Source: Lentimicrobium saccharophilum (lineage in GTDB: Bacteria > Bacteroidota > Bacteroidia > Bacteroidales > Lentimicrobiaceae). Taken from it: 64,000 nucleotides of DNA. The translations under genes and the position numbers were made by a program. A model generated the notes under the pieces. It worked only from the letters and a program-made list of their open reading frames with translations, did not search any database and had not been told where the DNA came from. The stretch covers positions 248,001-312,000 of the forward strand of contig NZ_DF968183.1 of the NCBI RefSeq assembly GCF_001192835.1, written 5' to 3'. This document shows, piece by piece, positions 45,152 through 53,215 of the stretch. Position 1 is the first letter of the stretch; each line of letters opens with the position of its first letter.

Positions 45152-46585
45152 ATGAAAAAGATTTTGATGTTTGCCCTTGTTGCATCGGTAGCCCTTTTTA
45201 CTGCCTGCAAGGATGATGAAGAGACCTTCAACGCTCCGTCAGTAGCTACCCCGGACCCCGTGTCCGCAGAATTTAATGCAGAAGTTGAGCTTACTTTTAA
45301 TTATACCACTGATGCAGGATATAAATCGGCCAGTGTTTCAGCAACCAACGGAACCGCAACCATTAAAACCGGTGGAACAGTTGGTTCGGCATCAGGAACC
45401 GTCGTTGTTACTTTTATCGCTGGCGATCAGGCTGGTGCGGGGAGTGTGGAACTTTCAATTACAGACAATGCTGATCAGACCTCAAAAGCAACCGCGGTAA
45501 TCAGCGTGCTTGAGGAGCAGGTTATCTTTAATGTTGATGGCAATATCACCGCCAATACCACCTGGGAAACCGGAAAGGTGTACGTTTTAAAAAGCCGTAT
45601 TTCTGTAGTTTCCGGAGTTACCCTGACGATTGAGCCTGGCGTTGTAGTAAAAGGCGAAGCCGGAACAGGCGCCAACGCCACCGCCCTGATCATTGCCCGG
45701 GGAGCACAGATTAAGGCTGAAGGTACTGCTGAAAAGCCGATTATCTTTACTTCGATTGCCGATGAAATCATGCCCGGCCAGGTAGCCAGTCCCAACCTTG
45801 ACCCGACCCTGAACGGTTTGTGGGGAGGTTTGCTGGTGCTGGGGAACGCCCCCATTTCAGCAAGTGCGGCATCGGTGCAGATTGAAGGAATTCCCCCCTC
45901 AGATCAGAACGGTTTGTATGGTGGTTCTGATGCGAATGACAACTCTGGTGTTATCAAATTCATCTCTATCCGCCACGGTGGCGCCAATATCGGCGAAGGA
46001 AATGAAATCAACGGCCTTACCCTGGGTGGGGTAGGAGCAGGTACGATCATTGAAAATGTGGAAATTGTAAGCAATCAGGACGATGGTATAGAATGGTTTG
46101 GCGGTACCGTTAATGTTAAAAACGCGGTTATCTGGAATACCGGTGACGATGCTGTGGATACCGATCAGTCGTGGGGAGGAACACTTGATAATTTTATAGT
46201 GATCAATCCCGGGGATGAATGTTTTGAGCTTGATGGTCCTGAAGGAGCAATGGCGGCCAAACATACCATTAAAAACGGAACCGTTTATGCAATGGACGCC
46301 GATGGTTTGGTTGATAATGACGCCAACTCTTATGTTGACATGATGAACGTTTACTTCCGCGATCTTAAAACAGGGCAGGATTTTGATCAGCTCCCGGTTG
46401 ATTACGCCTGCACATTCAGTAGCCTTGAGGCTACAATACCTGATGGAGCAGCTGTCGCTGATTTCTTCAAAGATGGATCAGAAGCTTTTGTAACCGCTGT
46501 TGCAGCCGGTGCCAGCACAGTTGGAGCTGACCTCTCGAAATTCGAAGGATGGTCCTGGGCCCATGCTTCAGGTTCATTAAAATAA
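45152..46585 (+). CDS. Surface lipoprotein with beta-helix domain, TonB-receptor partner
   Basis: A 477-residue lipoprotein. The signal ends with VALFTACKDD (lipobox Cys19) and an acidic KDDEE tail follows, like the lipoprotein export signal used for surface exposure in this phylum. An Ig-like segment (about 30-120) leads to a beta-helix: RISVVSGVTLTIEPGVVVKGEA, SPNLDPTLNGLWGGLLVLG, ISIRHGGANIGEGNEINGL, GVGAGTIIENVEIVSNQDDGIEWFGG and DNFIVINPGDECFELDGP. This layout recurs beside TonB-dependent receptor genes. It is probably a ligand-binding partner of the next gene; the ligand is unknown. Confidence 0.85.
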   Translation: MKKILMFALVASVALFTACKDDEETFNAPSVATPDPVSAEFNAEVELTFNYTTDAGYKSASVSATNGTATIKTGGTVGSASGTVVVTFIAGDQAGAGSVELSITDNADQTSKATAVISVLEEQVIFNVDGNITANTTWETGKVYVLKSRISVVSGVTLTIEPGVVVKGEAGTGANATALIIARGAQIKAEGTAEKPIIFTSIADEIMPGQVASPNLDPTLNGLWGGLLVLGNAPISASAASVQIEGIPPSDQNGLYGGSDANDNSGVIKFISIRHGGANIGEGNEINGLTLGGVGAGTIIENVEIVSNQDDGIEWFGGTVNVKNAVIWNTGDDAVDTDQSWGGTLDNFIVINPGDECFELDGPEGAMAAKHTIKNGTVYAMDADGLVDNDANSYVDMMNVYFRDLKTGQDFDQLPVDYACTFSSLEATIPDGAAVADFFKDGSEAFVTAVAAGASTVGADLSKFEGWSWAHASGSLK

Positions 46586-46605
46586 TCAGATTTATTAAAT
46601 AATTC

Positions 46606-46635
46606 AAAGCCCGCGGGTTATACCCGGCGGGCTTT
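46606..46635 (+). terminator. Terminator-like hairpin between lipoprotein and TonB receptor genes
   Basis: aaagcccgc (46606-46614) pairs with gcgggcttt (46627-46635), extended by gggt/accc inside, but only three T follow. It may partly end transcription so that the lipoprotein is made in excess over the receptor. Confidence 0.6.
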
Positions 46636-46670
46636 ATCAACGCCTGGTGACTAATAACAAACCAAAAATT

Positions 46671-49571
46671 ATGCGTTCTATTAAATTGTTTCTTGCTTTG
46701 CTGTTGACAACATCGATGGTTGCTGTTCTTCACGCTCAGAATGGGTTTATCCGCGGCAGCGTATTTGATGATGCGACCGGCGAAACATTGCCGGGAGTAA
46801 CAATATTTGCGGAGGGAACGACAAATGGCACCCTCACGGATTTTGATGGTAAATTTAACCTTAGCATTGCTCCCGGTACTTACAATCTCAGGATTTCCTT
46901 CATATCATATGAAACCATTAATTTAAAAAATATTAAGGTTGAAGCGGGAAAGGTTAGTCTTTTTGAGAACCTCAGGCTGAAGGAAGCCAAAATTGAACTG
47001 ACAGAAGTCACCATTACTGCTGAGGCCGTGCGGAATTCGGAAGTTGCGCTTCTGACTATGAAGCAAAAATCGGCAAATCTTATTGACGGAATTTCAGCAG
47101 CCAATTTCAGAAAAATAGGAGACTCCGATGCTGCCTCATCCATGAAAAGGGTAGCCGGTGTTTCAGTTGAAGGCGGTAAATATGTATATGTACGTGGGTT
47201 GGGCGACAGGTATTCCAAAACAATTCTTAACGGGATGGATATTCCGGGAATCGATCCTGACCGGAATACGGTGCAGATGGATTTATTTCCGACCAATATT
47301 GTCGATAATATTATTGTCCACAAATCCTTCAGTGCCTATCTTCCGGCTGATTTTACCGGTGGTGTGGTTGATATTGAAACCAAAGATTTCCCCGAGTTAA
47401 AAACCGGCAATGTGTCTTTAAATCTGGGTTATAATCCGGAGTTTCATTTCAATAAAGATTATCTTACCTATGAGGGTGGAAAAAATGATTTTCTCGGGTT
47501 CGATGACGGAACCCGCGCCATACCCGCAACTGATAACATTCCGCAATTCTCGGAGGTAGCAGGAAATCCTGATGGGGAAAAAGGTTTGCGGTATAAAGAG
47601 ATTCTTAAAGGGTTTAACACCGTGATGGGTGCCACCCCCGAAACCAGTCTGATGGATTTCAGCCTGGGGGTTTCTGTTGGCAACCAGATACCGAAAAACA
47701 AAGTTACCTGGGGCTACAACGCATCTCTTTCTTACAAAAACGCTACAGAGTATTACAAAAACGCGGAATATGGCCGGTATGGGGTTGATCCGGCAAAACC
47801 GGATTTTTATGAAATGGAATACCGTGAGTTTCAGAAAGGCGACTATGGAGTCAACAGTGTTATGCTCAGCGCAATGGCTGGTATTGCAATGAAAACCAAA
47901 TACTCCAAGTTCAGACTTAATATACTTCACCTTCAGAACGGAGAGAAAAGAGCCGGCATTTTTAATTACAGCAATTCGGATCTTGGAGCAGTTTTTGAAG
48001 GTGTTCAGCATAACCTGGAATATACCCAGCGGTCCATGACAAATGTTTTATTGAATGGTAAACATATGTTTTCTGATAATAACTGGCAAATTGAATGGAA
48101 GCTATCTCCTTCACTTTCAAAACTGGATGACCCTGACATTCGTTTTACCAGATATGAAATAAAAGAGGAAAAATATATCATCGGAACGGAAGCTGGTTTT
48201 CCTGAGCGTATCTGGCGGGAACTTGATGAAATCAGTTTAACCGGAAATTTTGACATAAGCAGGAATCTGCTTGTTTTTGGAAGCAAGTCTCAGTTGAGAT
48301 TCGGTGGTCTTTTAACACGCAAGGACCGGAGTTTTATAATACGTAACTTTCAGTTGAATGTCAGGAATATACCTTTGACCGGCGATCCGGATGAATTGTT
48401 CTTCCCTGAAAATTTATGGCCATACAATGGGAATGCTTCACGGGGGACTACTTTTGAAACACCCTTTATTCCGGTTAACCCAAATCAGTTTGATGCAAAC
48501 AATCTGAATACGGCAGGCTATCTTTCATGGGAAGTGTCGCCATTGAAATACCTTAAACTGATTGTGGGAGTAAGAACTGAAATGTATCAGCAGCGGTATT
48601 CCGGACAGAATCAATTGGGTGATATTGTGCTTGACAATGAAAAAGTGCTGGACGATCTGGATGTATTTCCGGCTGCCAATGTTATCTTTAGCCTTAACCA
48701 AAGCCAGAACCTGAGGTTTTCTTACTCTAAAACCATTGCACGCCCTTCTATGAAAGAACTCTCGTTTGCTGAAATTTTTGATGCAATTACCGGCAGGACT
48801 TTTATCGGAGGTTTATTTACTGACGCCAACGATCAGCTTGGTATTACCTATTGGGACGGTAATCTGACAAGCACCCGGATTGATAACCTTGATGTAAGAT
48901 GGGAAATGTTCGGGAAGGGCGGTCAGACAATTTCATTCGGAGCTTTTTACAAATATTTTAAAGATCCCATCGAAATTGTACAGTATTTTACGCAGGCAGG
49001 TGCTTTCCAGCCGCGTAACGTCGGTGATGGCCAATTGCTTGGCCTGGAAGCTGAATTCAGGAAAAATCTAGATTTCCTGTTTCCTTCACTTTCCGGAATC
49101 AGTCTGAGCTCTAATTTTACTTATAGTTTTTCCCGGATCAGGCTCAGTTCCACCGAGTATGAATCGAGGCTTGCCAACGCAAGAACTGGCGAAACAATAG
49201 ATGAATACCGCAGCATGGCTGGACAAGCGCCCTTTATTATCAATGCCGGATTAGCTTACGATGGCTCCGGCAAAGGGATCTTCAACGGGCTTGAGGCTGG
49301 TTTATATTACAATGTCCAGGGCCCCACCCTCGAAGTGGTGGGGATTGCCGACCGGCCGGATGTATATTCCCGGTCGTTCAACAGCCTGAACCTGAACATC
49401 AACAAAACCTTCGGCGAAAGCAAAAAACTGCAGCTGGGGCTCAAAATTGAAAATATCCTGGGTGATGTTAAGGAATCTGTATTTCAGTCGTTTGAGGCTG
49501 CAGACCAGTTCTATACCTACCTCAATCAGGGACGCACGTTCCAGCTCAGGCTTGGATACAGGTTCTTTTAA
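46671..49571 (+). CDS. TonB-dependent outer membrane receptor
   Basis: A 966-residue outer-membrane protein. The ATG at 46671 gives the signal peptide RSIKLFLALLLTTSMVAVLHA. A carboxypeptidase-like regulatory domain (FIRGSVFDDATGETLPGVTI, to about residue 90) is followed by a plug (ISAANFRKIGDSDAASSMKRVAGVSVEGG, YVRGLGDRYSKTILNG) and a 22-stranded-type barrel ending in GRTFQLRLGYRFF with terminal Phe. The wording of the plug differs from SusC; this is the general TonB-receptor branch. It imports a ligand at the cost of proton motive force and pairs with the upstream lipoprotein gene. Confidence 0.93.
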   Translation: MRSIKLFLALLLTTSMVAVLHAQNGFIRGSVFDDATGETLPGVTIFAEGTTNGTLTDFDGKFNLSIAPGTYNLRISFISYETINLKNIKVEAGKVSLFENLRLKEAKIELTEVTITAEAVRNSEVALLTMKQKSANLIDGISAANFRKIGDSDAASSMKRVAGVSVEGGKYVYVRGLGDRYSKTILNGMDIPGIDPDRNTVQMDLFPTNIVDNIIVHKSFSAYLPADFTGGVVDIETKDFPELKTGNVSLNLGYNPEFHFNKDYLTYEGGKNDFLGFDDGTRAIPATDNIPQFSEVAGNPDGEKGLRYKEILKGFNTVMGATPETSLMDFSLGVSVGNQIPKNKVTWGYNASLSYKNATEYYKNAEYGRYGVDPAKPDFYEMEYREFQKGDYGVNSVMLSAMAGIAMKTKYSKFRLNILHLQNGEKRAGIFNYSNSDLGAVFEGVQHNLEYTQRSMTNVLLNGKHMFSDNNWQIEWKLSPSLSKLDDPDIRFTRYEIKEEKYIIGTEAGFPERIWRELDEISLTGNFDISRNLLVFGSKSQLRFGGLLTRKDRSFIIRNFQLNVRNIPLTGDPDELFFPENLWPYNGNASRGTTFETPFIPVNPNQFDANNLNTAGYLSWEVSPLKYLKLIVGVRTEMYQQRYSGQNQLGDIVLDNEKVLDDLDVFPAANVIFSLNQSQNLRFSYSKTIARPSMKELSFAEIFDAITGRTFIGGLFTDANDQLGITYWDGNLTSTRIDNLDVRWEMFGKGGQTISFGAFYKYFKDPIEIVQYFTQAGAFQPRNVGDGQLLGLEAEFRKNLDFLFPSLSGISLSSNFTYSFSRIRLSSTEYESRLANARTGETIDEYRSMAGQAPFIINAGLAYDGSGKGIFNGLEAGLYYNVQGPTLEVVGIADRPDVYSRSFNSLNLNINKTFGESKKLQLGLKIENILGDVKESVFQSFEAADQFYTYLNQGRTFQLRLGYRFF

Positions 49572-49663
49572 TTCAACAAAATTAAAAAACTGAACCGCCA
49601 GGCCGGAAATCCTGAAAGTTCAGTATATTTATTCACCGGTAATTTTCAATACGACCATAAACG

Positions 49664-50125
49664 ATGAAACAATCAATCATAACCGCCATGTTGCTGCTGA
49701 TCGCCGGATTTGCATTGGCGCAGGGGCTTGAATACAAGGATGGCTTGTATTACAAAAAGGGGATGCTCTATACGGGGACGCATACCGAGCATTTCGAAAA
49801 CGGCAATGTCTCCGTTGAACTTTCGGTTAAAAACGGTCTCGAAGACGGAACCGTGAATTACTACTTTGAGAATGGCCTGATACGGGAGCAACGTGAATAC
49901 CTCGAAGGAAAGAAGAACGGTACCTGGCAAACCTGGAACGAAAACGGAGTTAAAGTTGCCGAAGCTTCCTACAAGTCAGATGTTAAGCACGGACCATGGA
50001 ATATCTGGAGCGCGGACGGTATAAAACTTTATGAAATGCATTATACCGAAGGTGCAAAAACCGGAATCTGGAAGCAATGGGATGAAGAGGGTAAGCTGAT
50101 TATGGAGCGCGATTTCGGCAATTAG
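49664..50125 (+). CDS. Secreted MORN-variant repeat protein (YwqK-like)
   Basis: A 153-residue protein with a signal peptide (KQSIITAMLLLIAGFALA) and four or five repeats of about 23 residues of the type YFENGLIREQREYLEGKKNGTWQTWNENG, the MORN_2 variant seen in YwqK-family proteins. The repeats stack into a beta sheet; they are found in periplasmic and outer-membrane proteins of this phylum. The label antitoxin, used in some databases for YwqK, is not supported here since no toxin gene is adjacent. It follows the TonB receptor by 92 bases and is closed by a terminator. Confidence 0.85.
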   Translation: MKQSIITAMLLLIAGFALAQGLEYKDGLYYKKGMLYTGTHTEHFENGNVSVELSVKNGLEDGTVNYYFENGLIREQREYLEGKKNGTWQTWNENGVKVAEASYKSDVKHGPWNIWSADGIKLYEMHYTEGAKTGIWKQWDEEGKLIMERDFGN

Positions 50126-50146
50126 GCTTATTATAACATTCAAGAG

Positions 50147-50177
50147 AAGGACAGAGCGGGCGTTTCTGTCCTTTTTT
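50147..50177 (+). terminator. Terminator after the MORN-like gene
   Basis: aaggacaga (50147-50155) pairs with tctgtcctt (50165-50173), 9-base loop, then a T run to 50177. It lies 22 bases after the stop and would end the lipoprotein/receptor/MORN transcript. Confidence 0.85.
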
Positions 50178-50209
50178 GGTTTCCGTCGATCGCGGATTAA
50201 GCATTTGAA

Positions 50210-50337
50210 AATGCCTAAATGATCAGTTGCCTGTAATCAGCGCAATGCTGGTTGGGCTGATTACAGACACCAAACCGGGGTTACCCGCATAAAATCAATA
50301 GCCCGGTCCAAAAGGGATTCCTATTGATTAATCCGGG
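50210..50337 (+). repeat. Direct repeat copy A flanking the deiminase gene
   Basis: 128 bases sharing with copy B (52588-52713) the ordered blocks aatgcctaaa, ctgtaatcagcgcaat (50231-50246), a 29-base identical block at 50274-50302 and taatccggg at the end. Within copy A, ctgtaatcagc (50231-50241) and gctgattacag (50256-50266) form a perfect 11-bp inverted repeat. No reading frame crosses it. The rest of the gap to 50763 holds no gene I can support. Confidence 0.75.
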
Positions 50338-50763
50338 TTTAACCGGCTTGCAGTTGACAGTTGCGGGACTCTCTTGCTTCTTTTCACAACTAAGTAGTTA
50401 TTGACCTCTTTCGGACGAGGAGGTACGCGCCAACAGGGTGCGGTGCAGACGCTCTTCGAAAATCAGATATACAAGACAGTCCCCGGAACACGTGGAGTGC
50501 TTCCAGTGCAAAGCTCTGCGGAATTCATTAAACGAACGTTGAATATCCCGGCATCCGGAAGTAATGGAACGACGATGGCACGCTTGTGATAACGGGTGAT
50601 TTTTAAAGATGGCTTTATCGTAAAATTATATTATCCCTTACAGAGAACTTCTGCCTTTATTTTATAATTTTATTAACTGCACCTGCCAGGCGCGGCCCAT
50701 CTAAAGAGGGTTGTCTTGCTTTATTCTGTCTGAATGATTTATCTTATTTAAATTCATGAGTTT

Positions 50764-52425
50764 ATGATCAAAACCCTGCGAACTATTTCAATATTGATTC
50801 TGTTGGTTTTAATCAGTTCTGAAGGTTTCCCGCAGCGCCGTATGGTGGCCGAGTGGGAACCGGCTTTTGGCACCCTTATTCGCTGGCCGCTTGGTATACC
50901 GGGCGATCTTGTTGTTGAACTTGCCCGCCATGATACGGTTTATGTGCTGGTTGAAAATTCAGCTCAGCAGTCGCAGGCTTCCTATACTTTCTCTTCTTAC
51001 GGTGTGAATCTGAATCATTGCCGTTTCATTATTGCCAATACCTGGTCGCACTGGACGCGTGACTGGGGGCCGCATTATGTATTTAACGAAAACGGGCAGG
51101 CCGGAATAGCCGATCCCATGTTCGAGGGTTATCCCTGGGTGCCGGGGTGCAATGCAAAAACAGCTTCGTATTCAATTCGTGAACCGCGGGGTTATGAAGA
51201 AGATGATGCTGTTAATATTACGCTGGCTGAAGAATTAGGATTGCCACTAATCAGTTTCACGGCATATCTCACAGGGGGAAACATCATGACCGATGGTCAG
51301 GGGAGGGCCTTTTCCACCCGGCAGATGCTGGATGAAAGTGCACAGTTTTGCAACGAAGTATGTTTCATGAACATAGCGGAAGAGTTATTGGGGATACAAC
51401 AGTATTTTATTACTGAAAATCCTGAAGTATATGGAATACAGCATATTGATTGTTATGCCAAGTTCCTGGATGAGGAACGTATTCTTGTGAAAGACCTTCC
51501 CCAGGGCCATCCTGAATATGAGTGCGTCAGGCAACTGGCTGAATATCTTTCAGGCCAGAACAGTTGCTACGGAAGACCCTATGAAATTCACCGCATTTAT
51601 TGCCCGGTCATAACCGGAGATGAAGTTCCTGCATACACCAATTCATTTATACTAAACAAAAAAGTGCTTGTTCCTTTATTCGGCATACCGCAGGATGAGC
51701 AGGCATTGCAAACCTATCGTGACCTGATGCCGGGATATGAAGTCATTGGTTTTACCGGCAGCTGGTATTATTACGATGCCCTGCACTGCCGTACTATGGG
51801 TATATTTGACCCGCAAATGCTTGTAATGCGGCACAAGCAGCCCCAAATGACCGCTGCAGGTTTTCCGGCAAATATGATACTAAAAGTTGACGACCGCAGC
51901 GAAACCGGATTGGTTCCTGAAAGTCTGAATATTTACTGGAGGGAGCAGGGAAACATTCAATGGAATGTTTTGCCGCTTCAGCCCATGACAGGACCCGATA
52001 GTCTGTATGCCCAATTGCCGGCTTTTGCTGACGGCAAAGTAATTCAGTATTACTTTACCGCTGCTGATTTATCGGGCAGAGCGGAAAAGTTGCCGCGTAC
52101 CGCTCCCGGAGGCTATTATTCCGTTGAGTATTCTGATCTGTTTGTCCCTGTCTCAAATAAGGAAAATGTCACCCGATTGTCGGTTTTCCCGATGCCATTC
52201 AATAAGTGTATAACAGTTCGGTTTACCCCCCTTGTAAATGGAGAAGTGAATGCCAGGTTGTATGATGTTACAGGCCGGCTTGTTAGTGAAATAAGAAAGC
52301 AGGGAATCGCTTCAGAGGTAACTGAATTTAATTTTTTTACAGGTAATCTGGACAGCGGTTTTTATCTGTTGGGCGTTTACTCCGGCGATGCTGCGGTCTC
52401 AGTAAAGATCTTAAAAGATGAATAA
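50764..52425 (+). CDS. Secreted peptidylarginine/agmatine deiminase-type enzyme with T9SS domain
   Basis: A 553-residue guanidine-modifying enzyme of the PAD_porph family (agmatine deiminase and Porphyromonas peptidylarginine deiminase). After a signal peptide, the catalytic set is Asp100 in HWTRDWGPH, His227 in GIQHIDCYAKFL, Asn293 in YTNSFIL and Cys342 in ALHCRTMG, with TGGNIMTDG between. The ALHCRT nucleophile, the secreted form and the following Ig-like segment (RSETGLVPESLNIYWREQG ... YYFTAADLSGR) resemble the Porphyromonas enzyme rather than cytoplasmic agmatine deiminase. It ends in a T9SS domain (LSVFPMPFNKCITVRF ... LDSGFYLLGVYSGD). Citrullination of peptides is the likely activity; free agmatine is the alternative. 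It lies between two copies of a direct repeat. Confidence 0.87.
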   Translation: MIKTLRTISILILLVLISSEGFPQRRMVAEWEPAFGTLIRWPLGIPGDLVVELARHDTVYVLVENSAQQSQASYTFSSYGVNLNHCRFIIANTWSHWTRDWGPHYVFNENGQAGIADPMFEGYPWVPGCNAKTASYSIREPRGYEEDDAVNITLAEELGLPLISFTAYLTGGNIMTDGQGRAFSTRQMLDESAQFCNEVCFMNIAEELLGIQQYFITENPEVYGIQHIDCYAKFLDEERILVKDLPQGHPEYECVRQLAEYLSGQNSCYGRPYEIHRIYCPVITGDEVPAYTNSFILNKKVLVPLFGIPQDEQALQTYRDLMPGYEVIGFTGSWYYYDALHCRTMGIFDPQMLVMRHKQPQMTAAGFPANMILKVDDRSETGLVPESLNIYWREQGNIQWNVLPLQPMTGPDSLYAQLPAFADGKVIQYYFTAADLSGRAEKLPRTAPGGYYSVEYSDLFVPVSNKENVTRLSVFPMPFNKCITVRFTPLVNGEVNARLYDVTGRLVSEIRKQGIASEVTEFNFFTGNLDSGFYLLGVYSGDAAVSVKILKDE

Positions 52426-52587
52426 ATTGCTGATCTTATGAATTTAATATTCTTAGTTTGAATTCAGGAATATTGTCACAGACGCGGACTTCCACGCCAA
52501 CAGGAGATGCCCGTACTCAGCGGATTAATTTCAATAACATGACAAAAGTAAAACCGGCTTATGATATACCCCGGTTGATCGTTTGAC

Positions 52588-52713
52588 AATGCCTAAACAA
52601 TTGAGCATCTGTAATCAGCGCAATCAACATTGTGCTGAACAAAAACCAGACCGGGGTTACCCGCATAAAATCAATAGCTCAGTCCTGTTGGATTTTCTAT
52701 AGACTAATCCGGG
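52588..52713 (+). repeat. Direct repeat copy B flanking the deiminase gene
   Basis: 126 bases in the same orientation as copy A, with the same block order: aatgcctaaa, ctgtaatcagcgcaat (52609-52624), the 29-base identical block (52650-52678) and taatccggg. Here the inner inverted repeat is decayed (gctgaac instead of gctgatt). The gap between the deiminase stop and this copy holds no gene I recognise. Confidence 0.75.
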
Positions 52714-52719
52714 ATAAAA

Positions 52720-52748
52720 AACAGCCCGGCGGAATCCACCGGGCTGTT
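52720..52748 (-). terminator. Terminator of the small regulatory-domain protein
   Basis: aacagcccgg (52720-52729) pairs with ccgggctgtt (52739-52748). Read on the minus strand, the stem is followed by a T run (complement of the A run at 52715-52720). It is 20 bases past the stop of the minus-strand gene. Confidence 0.8.
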
Positions 52749-52768
52749 CAGAAGATATATGGGAAAAA

Positions 52769-53122
52769 TCAGCGGTTATTGTCAAGTTTGATGTCGATTT
52801 CTTCCTGCTCATTGGCTTGCAGTTCAAGGTTCTCAACCAGGCTGCTTTTGTATGAGATCATCGACAGCACCAGGTTATATTTTCCGGGCTCCAGCCCTTC
52901 GATGTTGAAATTTCCGTCAAAATCGGTGTATACCTTAGTATCGGTTCCTTCAACAAGGATCGCGACCCCTGCAAGTGTTTCACCTGACTGCAGGTCGACC
53001 ACTTTTCCGCTGATGGAAGCCGTGGCGGCCGGAAGTTTTGTCGGGTGCAGGCCTGCATATGCGGAAACAGACACCAGGGTGAGGGCGATGATTACTGTGA
53101 GTATGCTGATGGATTTTTTCAT
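52769..53122 (-). CDS. Small secreted carboxypeptidase-regulatory-like domain protein
   Basis: A 117-residue protein made of a signal peptide (KKSISILTVIIALTLVSVSAYA) and one carboxypeptidase-D regulatory-like beta sandwich: ASISGKVVDLQSGETLAGVAILVEGTDTKVYTDFDGNFNIEGLEPGKYNLVLSMISY. This is the module that normally sits at the front of TonB receptors and peptidases, here free-standing, with a short acidic tail (ANEQEEIDIKLDNNR). The role is unknown; a periplasmic binding or scaffold part is a guess. A strong terminator follows. Confidence 0.82.
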   Translation of the reverse strand: MKKSISILTVIIALTLVSVSAYAGLHPTKLPAATASISGKVVDLQSGETLAGVAILVEGTDTKVYTDFDGNFNIEGLEPGKYNLVLSMISYKSSLVENLELQANEQEEIDIKLDNNR

Positions 53123-53215
53123 GGCTTTGGTTTTTTAATGATGCAAAAATAACCCGGCACCATTAAGCCAGTTTAAAGCCAATATTAAATGAATGTTAAG
53201 TTTTAACCGCCTTGC

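Noticed and set aside
47418-48011. 197-codon minus-strand frame inside the TonB receptor gene
   Set aside because: It is opposite a clear coding gene and has no recognisable domain or signal.
49664-50125. Antitoxin of a toxin-antitoxin pair
   Set aside because: YwqK-type repeats are sometimes labelled so, but this protein is secreted and no toxin gene is adjacent.
50210-50337. Integron attC-like site (gcctaaa, gttgggc) around the deiminase gene
   Set aside because: Only copy A has a GTTRRRY-like core, copy B does not, and no paired end sites of attC form or integrase gene are present.
50401-50589. 62-codon reading frame upstream of the deiminase gene
   Set aside because: It starts with TTG, has no family similarity, no ribosome-binding site and lies in a repeat-bearing gap.
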